Assembly (NCBI GenBank): GCA_024399615.1
Contig: JAKSNQ010000019.1
Span: forward strand, 1-32,900
Direction: 5' to 3'
Length of the DNA: 32,900 bases
Source: Paludibacteraceae bacterium
Lineage (GTDB): Bacteria > Bacteroidota > Bacteroidia > Bacteroidales > Paludibacteraceae
Under the pieces are notes generated by a model. It had not been told where the DNA came from. It ran no database searches and worked only from the letters and a program-made list of their open reading frames with translations. Positions 17,063-26,284 of the stretch are shown piece after piece. Position 1 is the first letter of the stretch. Each line of letters starts with the position of its first letter. A program made the translations under genes and the position numbers.

Positions 17063-17866
17063 ATGAGAAAACATTATTTATGGGTAGCCGCTGCTGCAAT
17101 CATCGCTATGGCTGGCTGCCGAACCACCACCGAATCACTACTGGAAACCGAGCAATATGTACTCAATGATGTGCACTACCTCAACGACCAGCAGCAGGAT
17201 AGCATCGAACTCAATCTGGTATTTGAGCTGCCAACCCATTTGTATTGCGACAGTGTGTTGTTACCAATCCAGCAACACATACTTGGCGACCTGTTCGGTG
17301 AGGCGTTTGCCAAGATGAGTGCCGATCAGGCATTGGAGGCATACGCTGCCATGCTGAAAACCGAATATCTGGCGGCCAACAGCGAGTTGGCGCAAGATAT
17401 GCCGACGGCCAACAAAGACGAGCTCATCCCATCGGCAGGCATGCTCTGCGAGACACAAGCGCTCTCCGGTCAAATCATGAGCATGGAACATAATGTACTC
17501 AGCTACAGCATCGAACGATACGTGTACACAGGCGGTGCACATGGACTCAACTATCGTCAGTTTGTCAACTATGACCTGACTACTGCTCAGGTGATTACCG
17601 AGCAGGACCTCTTCGCAGAGGGCACAGAATCAGAACTGACCGAGATGATGTTATCAGCCCTCATCGAGCAGAATGAAGATGTGCAAACAGAACAGGACTT
17701 GCGTGATCTGGGCTACGAGCTTGCCCAACTGCGCCCGAATGGCAATTTCTATCTGGACGTAGATGGCATCGTGTGGGTGTACAATCCATACGACATCGCT
17801 CCATACGCCGTAGGTGAAACCGTCATCATGTTGCCATGGGCCGACCTGCAACCCCTGATGAAGTAA
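17063..17866 (+). CDS. Lipoprotein with DUF3298/RsiV-like domain
   Basis: 267 residues from the ATG at 17063. The start was chosen because it gives a proper lipoprotein signal, MRKHYLWVAAAAIIAMAGC, with lipobox MAGC and Cys19. The longer upstream frame overlaps deoD and lacks sense. The C-terminal half contains YTGGAHGLNYRQFVNYDL, the typical motif of DUF3298 (RsiV family), followed by an aspartate- and tyrosine-rich beta region ending near PWADLQPLM. RsiV proteins bind lysozyme in Firmicutes, but most Bacteroidetes members have no known role. The gene follows deoD by 26 bases and ends at a bidirectional terminator. Confidence 0.82.
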   Translation: MRKHYLWVAAAAIIAMAGCRTTTESLLETEQYVLNDVHYLNDQQQDSIELNLVFELPTHLYCDSVLLPIQQHILGDLFGEAFAKMSADQALEAYAAMLKTEYLAANSELAQDMPTANKDELIPSAGMLCETQALSGQIMSMEHNVLSYSIERYVYTGGAHGLNYRQFVNYDLTTAQVITEQDLFAEGTESELTEMMLSALIEQNEDVQTEQDLRDLGYELAQLRPNGNFYLDVDGIVWVYNPYDIAPYAVGETVIMLPWADLQPLMK

Positions 17867-17910
17867 CACGAACATAGCATCGTACGAAACATCTCCCTTT
17901 TCACGAAAAC

Positions 17911-17949
17911 AAAAATCCCTTGTGATCAGCAGACCACAAGGGATTTTTT
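17911..17949. terminator. Bidirectional terminator between lipoprotein gene and valS
   Basis: The 14-base-pair stem has arms AAAAATCCCTTGTG and CACAAGGGATTTTT around a 10-base loop. The A and T runs make it work in both directions, ending the deoD-lipoprotein transcript and the valS transcript. Confidence 0.92.
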
Positions 17950-17970
17950 GTATCGGTCACTACCGATTGG

Positions 17971-20679
17971 TTATTTTTTGAATGCAGCGAGCGATGCTTC
18001 GATAGCAGCAATACGTGCCTCAGCATCTGCTTTCTTCTTCTGCTCAAGGGCTACGATCTCAGGCTTGGCATTCTGTACGAAACGTTCGTTAGACAGTTTT
18101 GCCATCACCCCACGCAGGAAGCCCTGTTGGTGTTGCAAATCAGCCTCGAGACGTTTAATCTCAGCCTCCACATCGATAAACTGACCCAGAGGAACAGCAT
18201 ACTCGGTAGTACCAACGATAAACGAACCGGCACCTTCTGTCTTCTCCGTAACCAAATTGATAGCAGACAGGTTACACAACTTAGCTACCATATCCTTCAC
18301 AGCCGGTGCGAAGACATCAGCCTTGGACACAACCTGCAATTCCAACTGCTCCTTTTGTGCAATGTTTTTCTGCAGACGAATGGTACGAATACCGGCTATC
18401 ACCTGCTTCATGTCCTCTACCTCTGCGATGAGCGCAGCATCTACTGTTGCGTTTGGAAGCAATGGAGCCACCATGATAGACTCACCCTCCTTGCGCTCCT
18501 GAATATTTTGCCAAAGTTCTTCAGTAATGAATGGCATGAACGGATGAAGCAGACGCAGGAGCTGATCAAAATAGCCAAGTGTCAACGCATAAGTCTTGCT
18601 GTCGATTGGCTGCAGATATGCAGGCTTCACCATCTCAAGGTACCATGACGAGAACTCGTCGGTGTACAGTTTGTAAATAGCCATCAGGGCCTCTGACAAA
18701 CGATATTTAGCGAACAGATCTGCCACTTCTGCTGCAGCTTCTGAAAGTTTGCTTGCAAACCAGTCAGTTGCCAACTTAGCATATGCAGGTTGCTCCATAT
18801 CCTTCACCTCCCAGCCTTTCACGAGACGGAAGCAGTTCCAAATCTTGTTATTGAAGTTACGCCCCTGCTCACAAAGCGAATCATCATAAAGGATATCGTT
18901 ACCGGCAGGTGCAGAGAGCAGGATACCCATACGAACACCATCAGCACCAAAGCGGTCAATCAGATCCAATGGGTCGGGCGAGTTGCCCAGCGACTTGGAC
19001 ATCTTACGTCCCAACTTGTCGCGCACAATTCCGGTGAAATAAACATGACGGAAAGGCATCGCCTGCTTATACTCATAACCGGCCATAATCATACGTGCTA
19101 CCCAGAAGAAGATAATATCCGGACCGGTAACAAGGTCAGCGGTAGGATAATAATAATTTATCTCATCATTATTTGGCGCAGCGATGCCATTGAAGAGTGA
19201 GATTGGCCACAACCATGATGAGAACCAAGTGTCAAGCGCACCTTCATCTTGTACTAATTCTATGCCAGGCGCCAATTTTTGTGCTTCCTCCAAAGTCTCT
19301 GCCACGATAATCTTATCTTCCGGATAAGCCTCAGCACCCGTCTGAGCAAGAAGCGCCTTGTCGTAGTAAGCAGGGATACGATGGCCCCACCACAATTGAC
19401 GTGAGATACACCAATCCTTGATGTTTTCCAGCCAATTACGATAGGTATTCTTATACTTGGTAGGATAAAACTCAATCTCATCGTTCATTACCGGAGGAAG
19501 AGCAATGTCAGCAAAGTGCTGCATGCGAATGAACCACTGCAGCGACAAACGTGGCTCAATTGGTACATTGGTACGCTCAGAGTAACCCACTTTATTATCG
19601 TAATCTTCCACCTTTTCTACCAATCCGATACCCTTCAAATCCTCAACAATCTGCTTGCGGCAATCGAAGCGGTCCATGCCGTCGTATTCCTTCACGTTGG
19701 CATAAATCTCGGATTCGAGGCATGCCAATGCCAAGTGTGCATCAGCAGAGAAAGTATCGAAGGTGGTAAGGTCATATTTCTGACCGAGCGCATAGTCATT
19801 GACATCGTGTGCAGGTGTCACCTTGAGGCAACCTGTACCGAAACCGATTTCAACATAACGATCCTCGATGATAGGAATCTGGCGGCCCACTTTTGGTACA
19901 ATGACATGTTTGCCTTTGAGCCACTGGTTAGCAGGGTCCTTAGGATTGATGCAGACAGCGACATCGCCCATGATAGTCTCCGGACGAGTGGTTGCCACAA
20001 CGGCGTAGTAGCCTTTCTCATCCTTATGAACCACGCAGCCCTCGGTGATATCAGCCTCGGCAACGGGCTCCACTACACGGTACTTGAGGTAGAAGAGGTG
20101 TGAATGCTCGTCGTGATAGATTACCTCTTCGTCCGAGAGTGCGGTCTGACGCTCCGGATCCCAGTTGACCATACGCAGACCACGATAAATCAAGCCCTTG
20201 CGATACAAGTCGCAGAATACGGAAATGACGGCAGCCGAACGCTCTTCGTCCATCGTGAAAGCCGTACGATCCCAATCACAAGAGCAACCTAATGTGCGAA
20301 GTTGCTTAAGGATAATGCCACCATGTTCTTCTGTCCATGCCCAAGCATGCTTCAAGAACTCCTCACGAGTGAGGTCAGACTTGTTGATACCCTGTTCCTT
20401 GAGACGTTTTATCACTTTTGCCTCTGTTGCAATAGAAGCATGGTCCGTTCCCGGTACCCAACATGCGTTCTTGCCTTCTTGGCGCGCACGACGCACCAAA
20501 ATATCCTGAATGGTTTCATTCAACACGTGGCCCATGTGCAAAACACCCGTCACATTTGGTGGTGGAATAACTACCGTATAGGCAGGACGACCATCGGGTT
20601 CGGAATGAAACAGTTTGTTGTCAAGCCAATATTGATACCATTTGGCTTCGATGTTTGAAGGATCGTATTTAGATTCCAT
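17971..20679 (-). CDS. valS: Valine--tRNA ligase
   Basis: 902 residues, the usual length for a bacterial ValRS. It charges tRNA-Val and edits threonine errors. The HIGH motif is HMGH at 48-51 in [12 protein letters not shown], and the KMSKS motif occurs in [18 protein letters not shown] around 535. The editing domain covers about 190-350, including the conserved [11 protein letters not shown]. The C-terminus, about 835-902, is a charged coiled coil ([18 protein letters not shown]...), typical of ValRS. The start [18 protein letters not shown] is the normal one. No perfect promoter is visible upstream. A degenerate -7 box (TATCTTTC) lies near 20758-20765. The 133-base gap to the wzc-like gene holds a hairpin. 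Confidence 0.98.
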   Translation of the reverse strand: MESKYDPSNIEAKWYQYWLDNKLFHSEPDGRPAYTVVIPPPNVTGVLHMGHVLNETIQDILVRRARQEGKNACWVPGTDHASIATEAKVIKRLKEQGINKSDLTREEFLKHAWAWTEEHGGIILKQLRTLGCSCDWDRTAFTMDEERSAAVISVFCDLYRKGLIYRGLRMVNWDPERQTALSDEEVIYHDEHSHLFYLKYRVVEPVAEADITEGCVVHKDEKGYYAVVATTRPETIMGDVAVCINPKDPANQWLKGKHVIVPKVGRQIPIIEDRYVEIGFGTGCLKVTPAHDVNDYALGQKYDLTTFDTFSADAHLALACLESEIYANVKEYDGMDRFDCRKQIVEDLKGIGLVEKVEDYDNKVGYSERTNVPIEPRLSLQWFIRMQHFADIALPPVMNDEIEFYPTKYKNTYRNWLENIKDWCISRQLWWGHRIPAYYDKALLAQTGAEAYPEDKIIVAETLEEAQKLAPGIELVQDEGALDTWFSSWLWPISLFNGIAAPNNDEINYYYPTADLVTGPDIIFFWVARMIMAGYEYKQAMPFRHVYFTGIVRDKLGRKMSKSLGNSPDPLDLIDRFGADGVRMGILLSAPAGNDILYDDSLCEQGRNFNNKIWNCFRLVKGWEVKDMEQPAYAKLATDWFASKLSEAAAEVADLFAKYRLSEALMAIYKLYTDEFSSWYLEMVKPAYLQPIDSKTYALTLGYFDQLLRLLHPFMPFITEELWQNIQERKEGESIMVAPLLPNATVDAALIAEVEDMKQVIAGIRTIRLQKNIAQKEQLELQVVSKADVFAPAVKDMVAKLCNLSAINLVTEKTEGAGSFIVGTTEYAVPLGQFIDVEAEIKRLEADLQHQQGFLRGVMAKLSNERFVQNAKPEIVALEQKKKADAEARIAAIEASLAAFKK

Positions 20680-20764
20680 ACTATATTTTTGTTAATGAGT
20701 TTTCTATACTTATGTTGTTTTACGCCCGGTTTTACCCGACTCAGCGAGTCTTACACGAAAGATA

Positions 20765-20795
20765 GTACCACATCACATGCTTTGCCATGTGGTAC
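20765..20795 (-). other. Hairpin downstream of the wzc-like gene
   Basis: GTACCACAT (20765-20773) and ATGTGGTAC (20787-20795) form a 9-base-pair stem around a 13-base loop. A second small palindrome, GACTC/GAGTC, follows at about 20739-20751. Neither has a clear T tract on the minus strand, so a terminator role for the export operon is possible but unproven. Confidence 0.4.
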
Positions 20796-20812
20796 GTCAT
20801 CATCGCGTCACA

Positions 20813-23263
20813 TCATGCATCAGGTTCTTCCTCGTCGCCATAATAGTTGTAACTATCGTTCTTGCGACCATAGCGACCGAACAGGTTGTAACCATACTTA
20901 CCGTACTTGCCATAGCGACCATATCTGCCGTATTTGCCATACGAATAGCCATATCCATAACCATAGCCGTATCCATAGCCGGCACCATAGCCATATCCAT
21001 AAGACGAACCTCTTCCTTCGGTCGGCAAGTCAGACATAACCAGATGAATCTTGTCCGGATAATCGTTGTATAATTGTTCCAAGGTTGACTTGCAGAAGTT
21101 CTTGTCGGTACGCAGATAACGGATGACATACAGCGTGGCATCGGTAATTTGAACCAAAGCGTGTGCATCGGGAACCTGACCGATAGGCGAGGTATCGATG
21201 ATGATAAAAGCATAGCGTTCCTTGAGCAGTTCAATCATCTGTGCCAATTTCTCCGAACGAATCAATTCTCCCGGATTAGGAGGTACAGACCCGGCACGGA
21301 TGAAATCAAACTGAAAGGCATCGTTACGTACAATCAGGTCGTCCAGTTCACAATCTCCAATCAGGTAGTTGGTCACACCCCAACCATTATCCAAGCCCAA
21401 CTTTTCGTGAATATTCGGCTTACGGATATCCATATCAATCAGAAGAGTTGGCTTGCCGGACATTGCGTACATCGCTGCCATATTGGTAGCAAGGAATGTC
21501 TTGCCATCACCCGACTGAGTGGAGGTAATAGTAAAGACCACATCGGCTTTACGTTTCACGATAAACTCCAAACGAGTGCGCAAACTGCGCAACATCTCAG
21601 CATAACTGGATCGTGGAGCAGCCGACACGAGTGTCGGATTTTGCGATTTGGCATGACGTAACGTGCCAACCAATGAGAATTTCGACAGTTTTTCTGCCTC
21701 TTTCGGAGAACGGATCTGACGATTCAACAGTTCGCTGAGAACAACCAGCAGCAGTGGGATAATCAGACCAAAGGCCAAATAACTGGTATAATTCTTTTTC
21801 TTGGCCTTGCCATTGGTGATGAACATCGTGCGAGCACGATCCAATATCTCGTTGTCAGGCATGTTGCTGGCACGCTGAATCTCTGTTTCGGCACGTTTCT
21901 GCAGGAAGAAAGTATAGTAGTTGTCATCGATTCGATAATTGCGTTCGATAGCCACCATCTCCAGCTCTTTCTCCGGCAACTCCTGCATCTCGTCTTCCAC
22001 CGTCTGACTGCGCTCATCGAGGTCAAACTCCTCTATACTGAGCGATGCGCGCATAGAGGTCACCACCTCGTTGATAGCACGCTTGACATTATCAATATCG
22101 TTGCTGTACTTGGCATAATACACATTCTTCTCAGACAATTCGGCGCGTTGCAAAGTCAGGTCGTTCAATTGGGTGACAAGGGTCATGAGCATCGGCTCGT
22201 TGAGGCCCAAGGATGATGGAGCAACAATCGAACCCGCAGCCATATTCTCTGTCAGATATTCATCCAGATAGTCTAGATAGGTCATCTTCAGTTGCAACTC
22301 CATCTTTTGCGCGTCATACGCTTCCATCTTTGCCATAAGCGTAGAGGCATGGGACGAAACATCCAAGAACTTGTTTTCCTGACGGAAATTGGTCATCGCA
22401 CCTTCTGACACACGCAACGATTGTTGTATCGCGTCAATCTGCGAATTGATAAAAAGCAACGAGTTATCTGCCACTGCATTTTTACGCTCCAGGTTCTGCT
22501 GCAGAGAGGTTTCGCACAGCATGTTGATGAAGTCGCAGTCACGGTCCGGTGTATCTGACACCATCGAGACCTGAAGGATGGTAGACTGCTCGTTCACAAA
22601 GCCCAGCGTCAGTCGATCCATAAACTCACTTATCAGGCCGTCACGCGAACGGAAACGGAAATAGAGGTGCTGATAAGGGTAGTAGTTCTCGGTAGGATAA
22701 ATAGTAATGGCGAAATGCGTCGTCTCAATCATTTCGCCCAACGGAGCATCGATGGCCAATGGATATTTCTCGCTGGTGGACTCGATATGCACCATACCAC
22801 TATCACCCAAAACGATACTATACAACATGTCATAAACCATATCGTTGACCGACTCGGGGTCAATGTAAACCGGAGTTGCATTGTAGATATTCTGAGTCTT
22901 AAATCGATTGGACATCACATACTCAACCTGCATGAAGGGTAAATCATCCACCACCCTACCTATCAGGTCATAAGAGCCCAACATGATTAACTGATTATTC
23001 ACATTCTTAAATCCGGCATCTACACCGAAGCCACTCATCAGCGCGCTGCTGCCACTGTAGCCACCATTGTCATTGATGATCATGGTGCCAGCAGACATGA
23101 ACAGAGGAACCCACTTGCAGTTCTGATAGTAGGCCACACCGAGCGCTAGCACTACGCCTATGACGAAGAGATACCAATAGTGGAGAATACGGTACAGCCA
23201 TTCCTTGATGTCGAAACCGGACTCTTCTTCCTCAATAATTGGTTGTTCTACGATTTGAGACAT
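20813..23263 (-). CDS. Wzc-like polysaccharide co-polymerase / tyrosine autokinase
   Basis: 816 residues. The N-terminal Wzz domain begins after a first membrane helix (about 28-46) and is followed by a long periplasmic helical region (about 260-470). The second membrane helix is near 490-510. The cytoplasmic BY-kinase domain has Walker A STQSGDGKTFLATN at about 572-585, Walker A' LLIDMDIRKP and Walker B FIIIDTSPIG. The last 70 residues are a tyrosine cluster, with 20 Tyr in runs of YG and (K/R)YG, the site of autophosphorylation in Wzc proteins. It would control the length and export of an extracellular polysaccharide. It follows the second Wza-like gene by 32 bases. No phosphatase (Wzb) or glycosyltransferase gene is in the window. 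Confidence 0.93.
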   Translation of the reverse strand: MSQIVEQPIIEEEESGFDIKEWLYRILHYWYLFVIGVVLALGVAYYQNCKWVPLFMSAGTMIINDNGGYSGSSALMSGFGVDAGFKNVNNQLIMLGSYDLIGRVVDDLPFMQVEYVMSNRFKTQNIYNATPVYIDPESVNDMVYDMLYSIVLGDSGMVHIESTSEKYPLAIDAPLGEMIETTHFAITIYPTENYYPYQHLYFRFRSRDGLISEFMDRLTLGFVNEQSTILQVSMVSDTPDRDCDFINMLCETSLQQNLERKNAVADNSLLFINSQIDAIQQSLRVSEGAMTNFRQENKFLDVSSHASTLMAKMEAYDAQKMELQLKMTYLDYLDEYLTENMAAGSIVAPSSLGLNEPMLMTLVTQLNDLTLQRAELSEKNVYYAKYSNDIDNVKRAINEVVTSMRASLSIEEFDLDERSQTVEDEMQELPEKELEMVAIERNYRIDDNYYTFFLQKRAETEIQRASNMPDNEILDRARTMFITNGKAKKKNYTSYLAFGLIIPLLLVVLSELLNRQIRSPKEAEKLSKFSLVGTLRHAKSQNPTLVSAAPRSSYAEMLRSLRTRLEFIVKRKADVVFTITSTQSGDGKTFLATNMAAMYAMSGKPTLLIDMDIRKPNIHEKLGLDNGWGVTNYLIGDCELDDLIVRNDAFQFDFIRAGSVPPNPGELIRSEKLAQMIELLKERYAFIIIDTSPIGQVPDAHALVQITDATLYVIRYLRTDKNFCKSTLEQLYNDYPDKIHLVMSDLPTEGRGSSYGYGYGAGYGYGYGYGYGYSYGKYGRYGRYGKYGKYGYNLFGRYGRKNDSYNYYGDEEEPDA
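20839..21005 (-). repeat. Tyr-Gly codon repeat in the wzc-like gene
   Basis: A run of near-identical six-base units (ccatat or ccatag on the plus strand) encodes the YG and K/R-YG repeats of the C-terminal tail. The unit is long enough and similar enough to gain or lose copies by slippage, in steps of two residues without changing frame. Confidence 0.75.
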
Positions 23264-23295
23264 GAACTGAGAGGTATAAATGAATAATCGTTTTA

Positions 23296-24072
23296 TTAAT
23301 CAAATAGTGTGGTGTATGTCAATACTGAAACCAGTAGTGATACCGACGAAGTAACCAGACCGATGAAAGCAGAATAGTTCGGCACTCTGTAAAAACTGCC
23401 CGAAGCACGGCTCACGTAGATGACGTCGTTGGGATACACCCAATAATATTTGCTGTCAATGATTGTATTGGTCCTAAGGTCAAACTCCAGAATCTCAGGT
23501 TCAGCATTACCACGAGGACGGATGATGCGAACATGCTGTCTGTCGCCTTGTGTTGAGACATCTCCTGTCATAGCCAACGCCTGAAAGATGGTGAGTTTGT
23601 CCTTATAAATCTCATATGTGCCTGCACCTATGTCACCCAGCACGGTGAATGTCTTGTTATAAAGCGACAACTTGACATCGGCATCCGGTATTATCTCGCG
23701 AAAGTGGTACTGAAGCGTATCCTGCGCCTCTGCCAACGTCAAACCCAACAGGCGGATAGGTTTGAGGAAAGGCAGATCGACCATACCATCCGAATATATA
23801 CGATACGAAGTCACATCGTTGCTACCTGCCACTATGCCACCTTGCGACATAGCCTTCGAGATTGTCTCATCCATCGTTATCAAACGATAAATTATCTCAT
23901 CATTCACAGCCAAACGATAGGGATGATAGGACACAGTGTCATAATGTGGCAGATTGGGTAAGTCCTGCATGAAGCCTATCTGCTTGTGTGAGTAGCAACC
24001 CGTCAGAACGAGCAACACGTAGCACACCAGTGCTACCTGCCATCCCTTTGATATAGTGCTCCTTTTCTTCAT
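23296..24072 (-). CDS. Wza-like polysaccharide export lipoprotein
   Basis: 258 residues. The signal ends in the lipobox LTGC, with Cys near residue 26. The Poly_export domain begins near YHPYRLAVNDEIIYRL, and the soluble-ligand-binding (SLBB) region contains KTFTVLGDIGAGTYEIYKD and QALAMTGDVS. The C-terminus is a hydrophobic segment (SAFIGLVTSSVSLLVSVLTY), like the helix of Wza family proteins that crosses the outer membrane. The gene is shorter than E. coli Wza (379). It sits 12 bases after the first Wza-like gene and 32 bases before the kinase gene, so these form one export operon. It differs enough from its neighbour that the pair may form a mixed complex, which is an inference. Confidence 0.9.
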   Translation of the reverse strand: MKKRSTISKGWQVALVCYVLLVLTGCYSHKQIGFMQDLPNLPHYDTVSYHPYRLAVNDEIIYRLITMDETISKAMSQGGIVAGSNDVTSYRIYSDGMVDLPFLKPIRLLGLTLAEAQDTLQYHFREIIPDADVKLSLYNKTFTVLGDIGAGTYEIYKDKLTIFQALAMTGDVSTQGDRQHVRIIRPRGNAEPEILEFDLRTNTIIDSKYYWVYPNDVIYVSRASGSFYRVPNYSAFIGLVTSSVSLLVSVLTYTTLFD

Positions 24073-24084
24073 CTGCCTATGCTA

Positions 24085-24933
24085 CTACTGGTTGATACCC
24101 GGTGTGAGTTGGGTACTGTTCTGTATTTTACGTACCACTTTGTCCACAAACGAGTAAATGAATACGCCAAATGAAATAGTGCTTGCCACCAGGCCTATGG
24201 CCGAACTGACATGGTTTATACCAAACGAATAGCCCTTCATATATCGTATATATATGACATCATTTGGCTCAATATAATAGAACTCTGAATTGACAATAGA
24301 TTTGCTGCGTAGGTCAAATGTCTTGACAATCGTTGAGTCATTGATTTCGCGTATCAACATGACTTCTCTGCGGTCAGCAATGTCGGACAAGTCGCCACAC
24401 ATGGCCAGTGCCTCAAAGATCGTCACTTTCTCTTTATTCAAACTATAGCGTCCACTTCTGGTGGGCCCAATAATCGAAAAACTGCGTTGAACCACCTGCA
24501 CTTCGACCGACACCATCGACTGGTTGCCGAGCGATTTGACCAAACCCGAAAGTTCCTCCTCCAGCAGGTATTTCATCTGGCGAGTTGTTTTGCCCAGAGC
24601 GGGCACATCGCCTATGGTTGGAAACTGGATGTTTCCATTGTCGTCTATCACATAAGTATAGAGGTCCGAAACCGCGCCCATACTATTGCGAACCATCTGA
24701 CGCGAATTGGTCATGCCCGAATTAAAAAGGGAGGCCGTTCGCTCATCGATGGAATAGACATAAATGTACAATCTGTCGCCTTTCCTAAGCAAGTAATCCT
24801 CATAGGAAAGAGCATTGTCGTAGGTAGGTATATCCTTACCGAGTTCCTGCATCATGTTCACTTTTCGTGACGTGACGCAAGAGCTCAGTAAGATGATACT
24901 CAGTAAAGCTAATATGAGTTTTTTAGTAGCCAA
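24085..24933 (-). CDS. Wza-like polysaccharide export lipoprotein, TTG start
   Basis: 282 residues from the chosen TTG at 24931-24933, giving MATKKLILALLSIILLSSC, a well-shaped lipoprotein signal with Cys19. No ATG exists before the lipobox. The first ATG follows it (in KVNMM), so a non-ATG start is required. A second in-frame TTG at 24954 would add seven residues. An AAGG lies just upstream of the chosen TTG. The start overlaps the end of the preceding TPR gene by 11 bases, so translation is probably coupled. The body carries a Poly_export domain (LRKGDRLYIYVYSIDERT) and an SLBB-like segment (FSIIGPTRSGRYSLNKEK). It ends in a hydrophobic helix (about AIGLVASTISFGVFIYSFVD) and a short basic tail. 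Confidence 0.88.
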   Translation of the reverse strand: MATKKLILALLSIILLSSCVTSRKVNMMQELGKDIPTYDNALSYEDYLLRKGDRLYIYVYSIDERTASLFNSGMTNSRQMVRNSMGAVSDLYTYVIDDNGNIQFPTIGDVPALGKTTRQMKYLLEEELSGLVKSLGNQSMVSVEVQVVQRSFSIIGPTRSGRYSLNKEKVTIFEALAMCGDLSDIADRREVMLIREINDSTIVKTFDLRSKSIVNSEFYYIEPNDVIYIRYMKGYSFGINHVSSAIGLVASTISFGVFIYSFVDKVVRKIQNSTQLTPGINQ

Positions 24934-26221
24934 GAGCCTTGATTTCAGCGTCAAGTGCTTCGTACTTTGCGTTCATCTCGTTGCCTTCGCCACGGAAACG
25001 GAAATACAAAGACTTGAGGTTACGCAGATAGTAGATATTCTCCTTATCCAACTCATGTGCTTTCTCCAGGTAAGGCAAAGCCAGGTGGTAAGTCTTGTTA
25101 ACTTCCTCCATTGCAGCATCATACTCCTTCTTGGTAGCCATTGGGTTAGAGTCAATCTTGTCGAACATCATAGCAGCCTTATCCATATAGATATAACCCA
25201 AACCGGCAGTTGCTTCAGGGTCGTTGGCGTTGATAGCAAGTGCTTCGTTGTATGCAGCCATAGCGGCATCGAAGTTCTTCATATCAGAGTAGAGACGGCC
25301 GAGGATAGTACGATATTGGGTAACAGAAGGCTCCTTCTCGATAGCACGATTGAGGCAATCGATAGCCTTCTCCTGCTCGTTAACAGAGATGTAGTGGTTG
25401 ATCAGGCTCTGGATGAACCAAGGCTCATCAGGGAACTGACGGAAACCATCCTCCAATGCCTTAACGTACGCAACAGTATCTTTCTGCTCTTTGTTGATCT
25501 CAGCCAAAGCGGTGCATGCGAAAACAACGTGCTTCTTCAGCGCCTTGTCAGCATCCTCGTTGCACAACTCGTTGAGCACCTTCTTTGCCTCGTCGTAGCG
25601 ACCTGCTTTTTTTGCGAACAAACCGGCATAGTACTTGAACTCATAGTAAGTAGTATCACGAACCACCTTCTCCTGCAGTTTTGGCTCCTGCATCATCTCC
25701 AATGCTGGGATATTGAGGTGCTTCATCACTACGTCATAAGCCTCACTTGACTTATCTTCGTTGTTCAAATTGATGGCATATGAAACGAGGTAGTACTTCT
25801 GATAGTACTCTGCCACCTTCTCTGCGATCTGCTTGCTCAGTTTTGGATCAGCAGGTTTCATGTTACCCTTCTTGTCTGCTACGAGCGTCTGAGCGAGCTT
25901 ATCTGCCTGCATCCAGTAGTCGTATGACTCGTTTACGGCCTTGTTCAGTACAGCTTCGTCCAGAGTTTTGCCGAATACCTGACTTTGAACTACGTTGTAC
26001 TCGATTTCCTTGTAGCCAATCAGACCAGCTACAAACCAGGTGTTAGCCTGTCCCTTGGTCTCGTCGTTTACCAGCGCCTCAGCGATAGATTGACGTGCAC
26101 CTACGAAATCAGGATTCTCTGTGCTCATTGCCTTGTTCTTAGCGGTAGCAACAGCTTTCTTTTGTGCAAAGCAGCAAGTGCTAGCCAGCACCACTGCCAT
26201 CATGATCATAATCTTTTTCAT
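24923..26221 (-). CDS. Secreted TPR-repeat protein
   Basis: 432 residues. The signal peptide MKKIMIMMAVVLASTCCFAQ ends with likely cleavage after CFA. The rest is alpha-helical with several tetratricopeptide repeats, clearest in the C-terminal half (for example VTQYRTILGRLYSDMKNFDAA and ATAGLGYIYMDKA). The role is probably protein binding in the periplasm, and no enzyme motif is visible. The gene starts 63 bases after gyrA on the same strand and its end overlaps the first Wza-like gene. A TPR gene next to gyrA is familiar in Bacteroidales, as far as I recall. Here it leads into the export genes, which may point to a role in envelope assembly. Confidence 0.88.
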   Translation of the reverse strand: MKKIMIMMAVVLASTCCFAQKKAVATAKNKAMSTENPDFVGARQSIAEALVNDETKGQANTWFVAGLIGYKEIEYNVVQSQVFGKTLDEAVLNKAVNESYDYWMQADKLAQTLVADKKGNMKPADPKLSKQIAEKVAEYYQKYYLVSYAINLNNEDKSSEAYDVVMKHLNIPALEMMQEPKLQEKVVRDTTYYEFKYYAGLFAKKAGRYDEAKKVLNELCNEDADKALKKHVVFACTALAEINKEQKDTVAYVKALEDGFRQFPDEPWFIQSLINHYISVNEQEKAIDCLNRAIEKEPSVTQYRTILGRLYSDMKNFDAAMAAYNEALAINANDPEATAGLGYIYMDKAAMMFDKIDSNPMATKKEYDAAMEEVNKTYHLALPYLEKAHELDKENIYYLRNLKSLYFRFRGEGNEMNAKYEALDAEIKALGY

Positions 26222-26242
26222 GATTGTAATTTGTTTTTATGC

Positions 26243-26277
26243 GAGGGTGAATGTACTCGGTGGTTCCACCCACCCTC
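26243..26277 (-). other. Nested hairpin between gyrA and the TPR gene
   Basis: The outer stem is GAGGGTG (26243-26249) with CACCCTC (26271-26277). The inner stem is GGTGG/CCACC at 26259-26270 with a two-base loop. No T tract follows on the minus strand and no consensus promoter lies in the 63-base gap. The structure may reduce read-through from gyrA or shape the TPR leader. Confidence 0.45.
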
Positions 26278-26284
26278 TGGTTAG

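Noticed and set aside
20740-20800. valS promoter
   Set aside because: Only a degenerate -7 box (TATCTTTC) is seen, and there is no TTTG 20 bases upstream of it, so it is not listed as a promoter.
24854-25750. A 298-codon open frame on the plus strand opposite the TPR gene
   Set aside because: Antisense shadow of the TPR gene, with no start signal or promoter and no recognisable domain.
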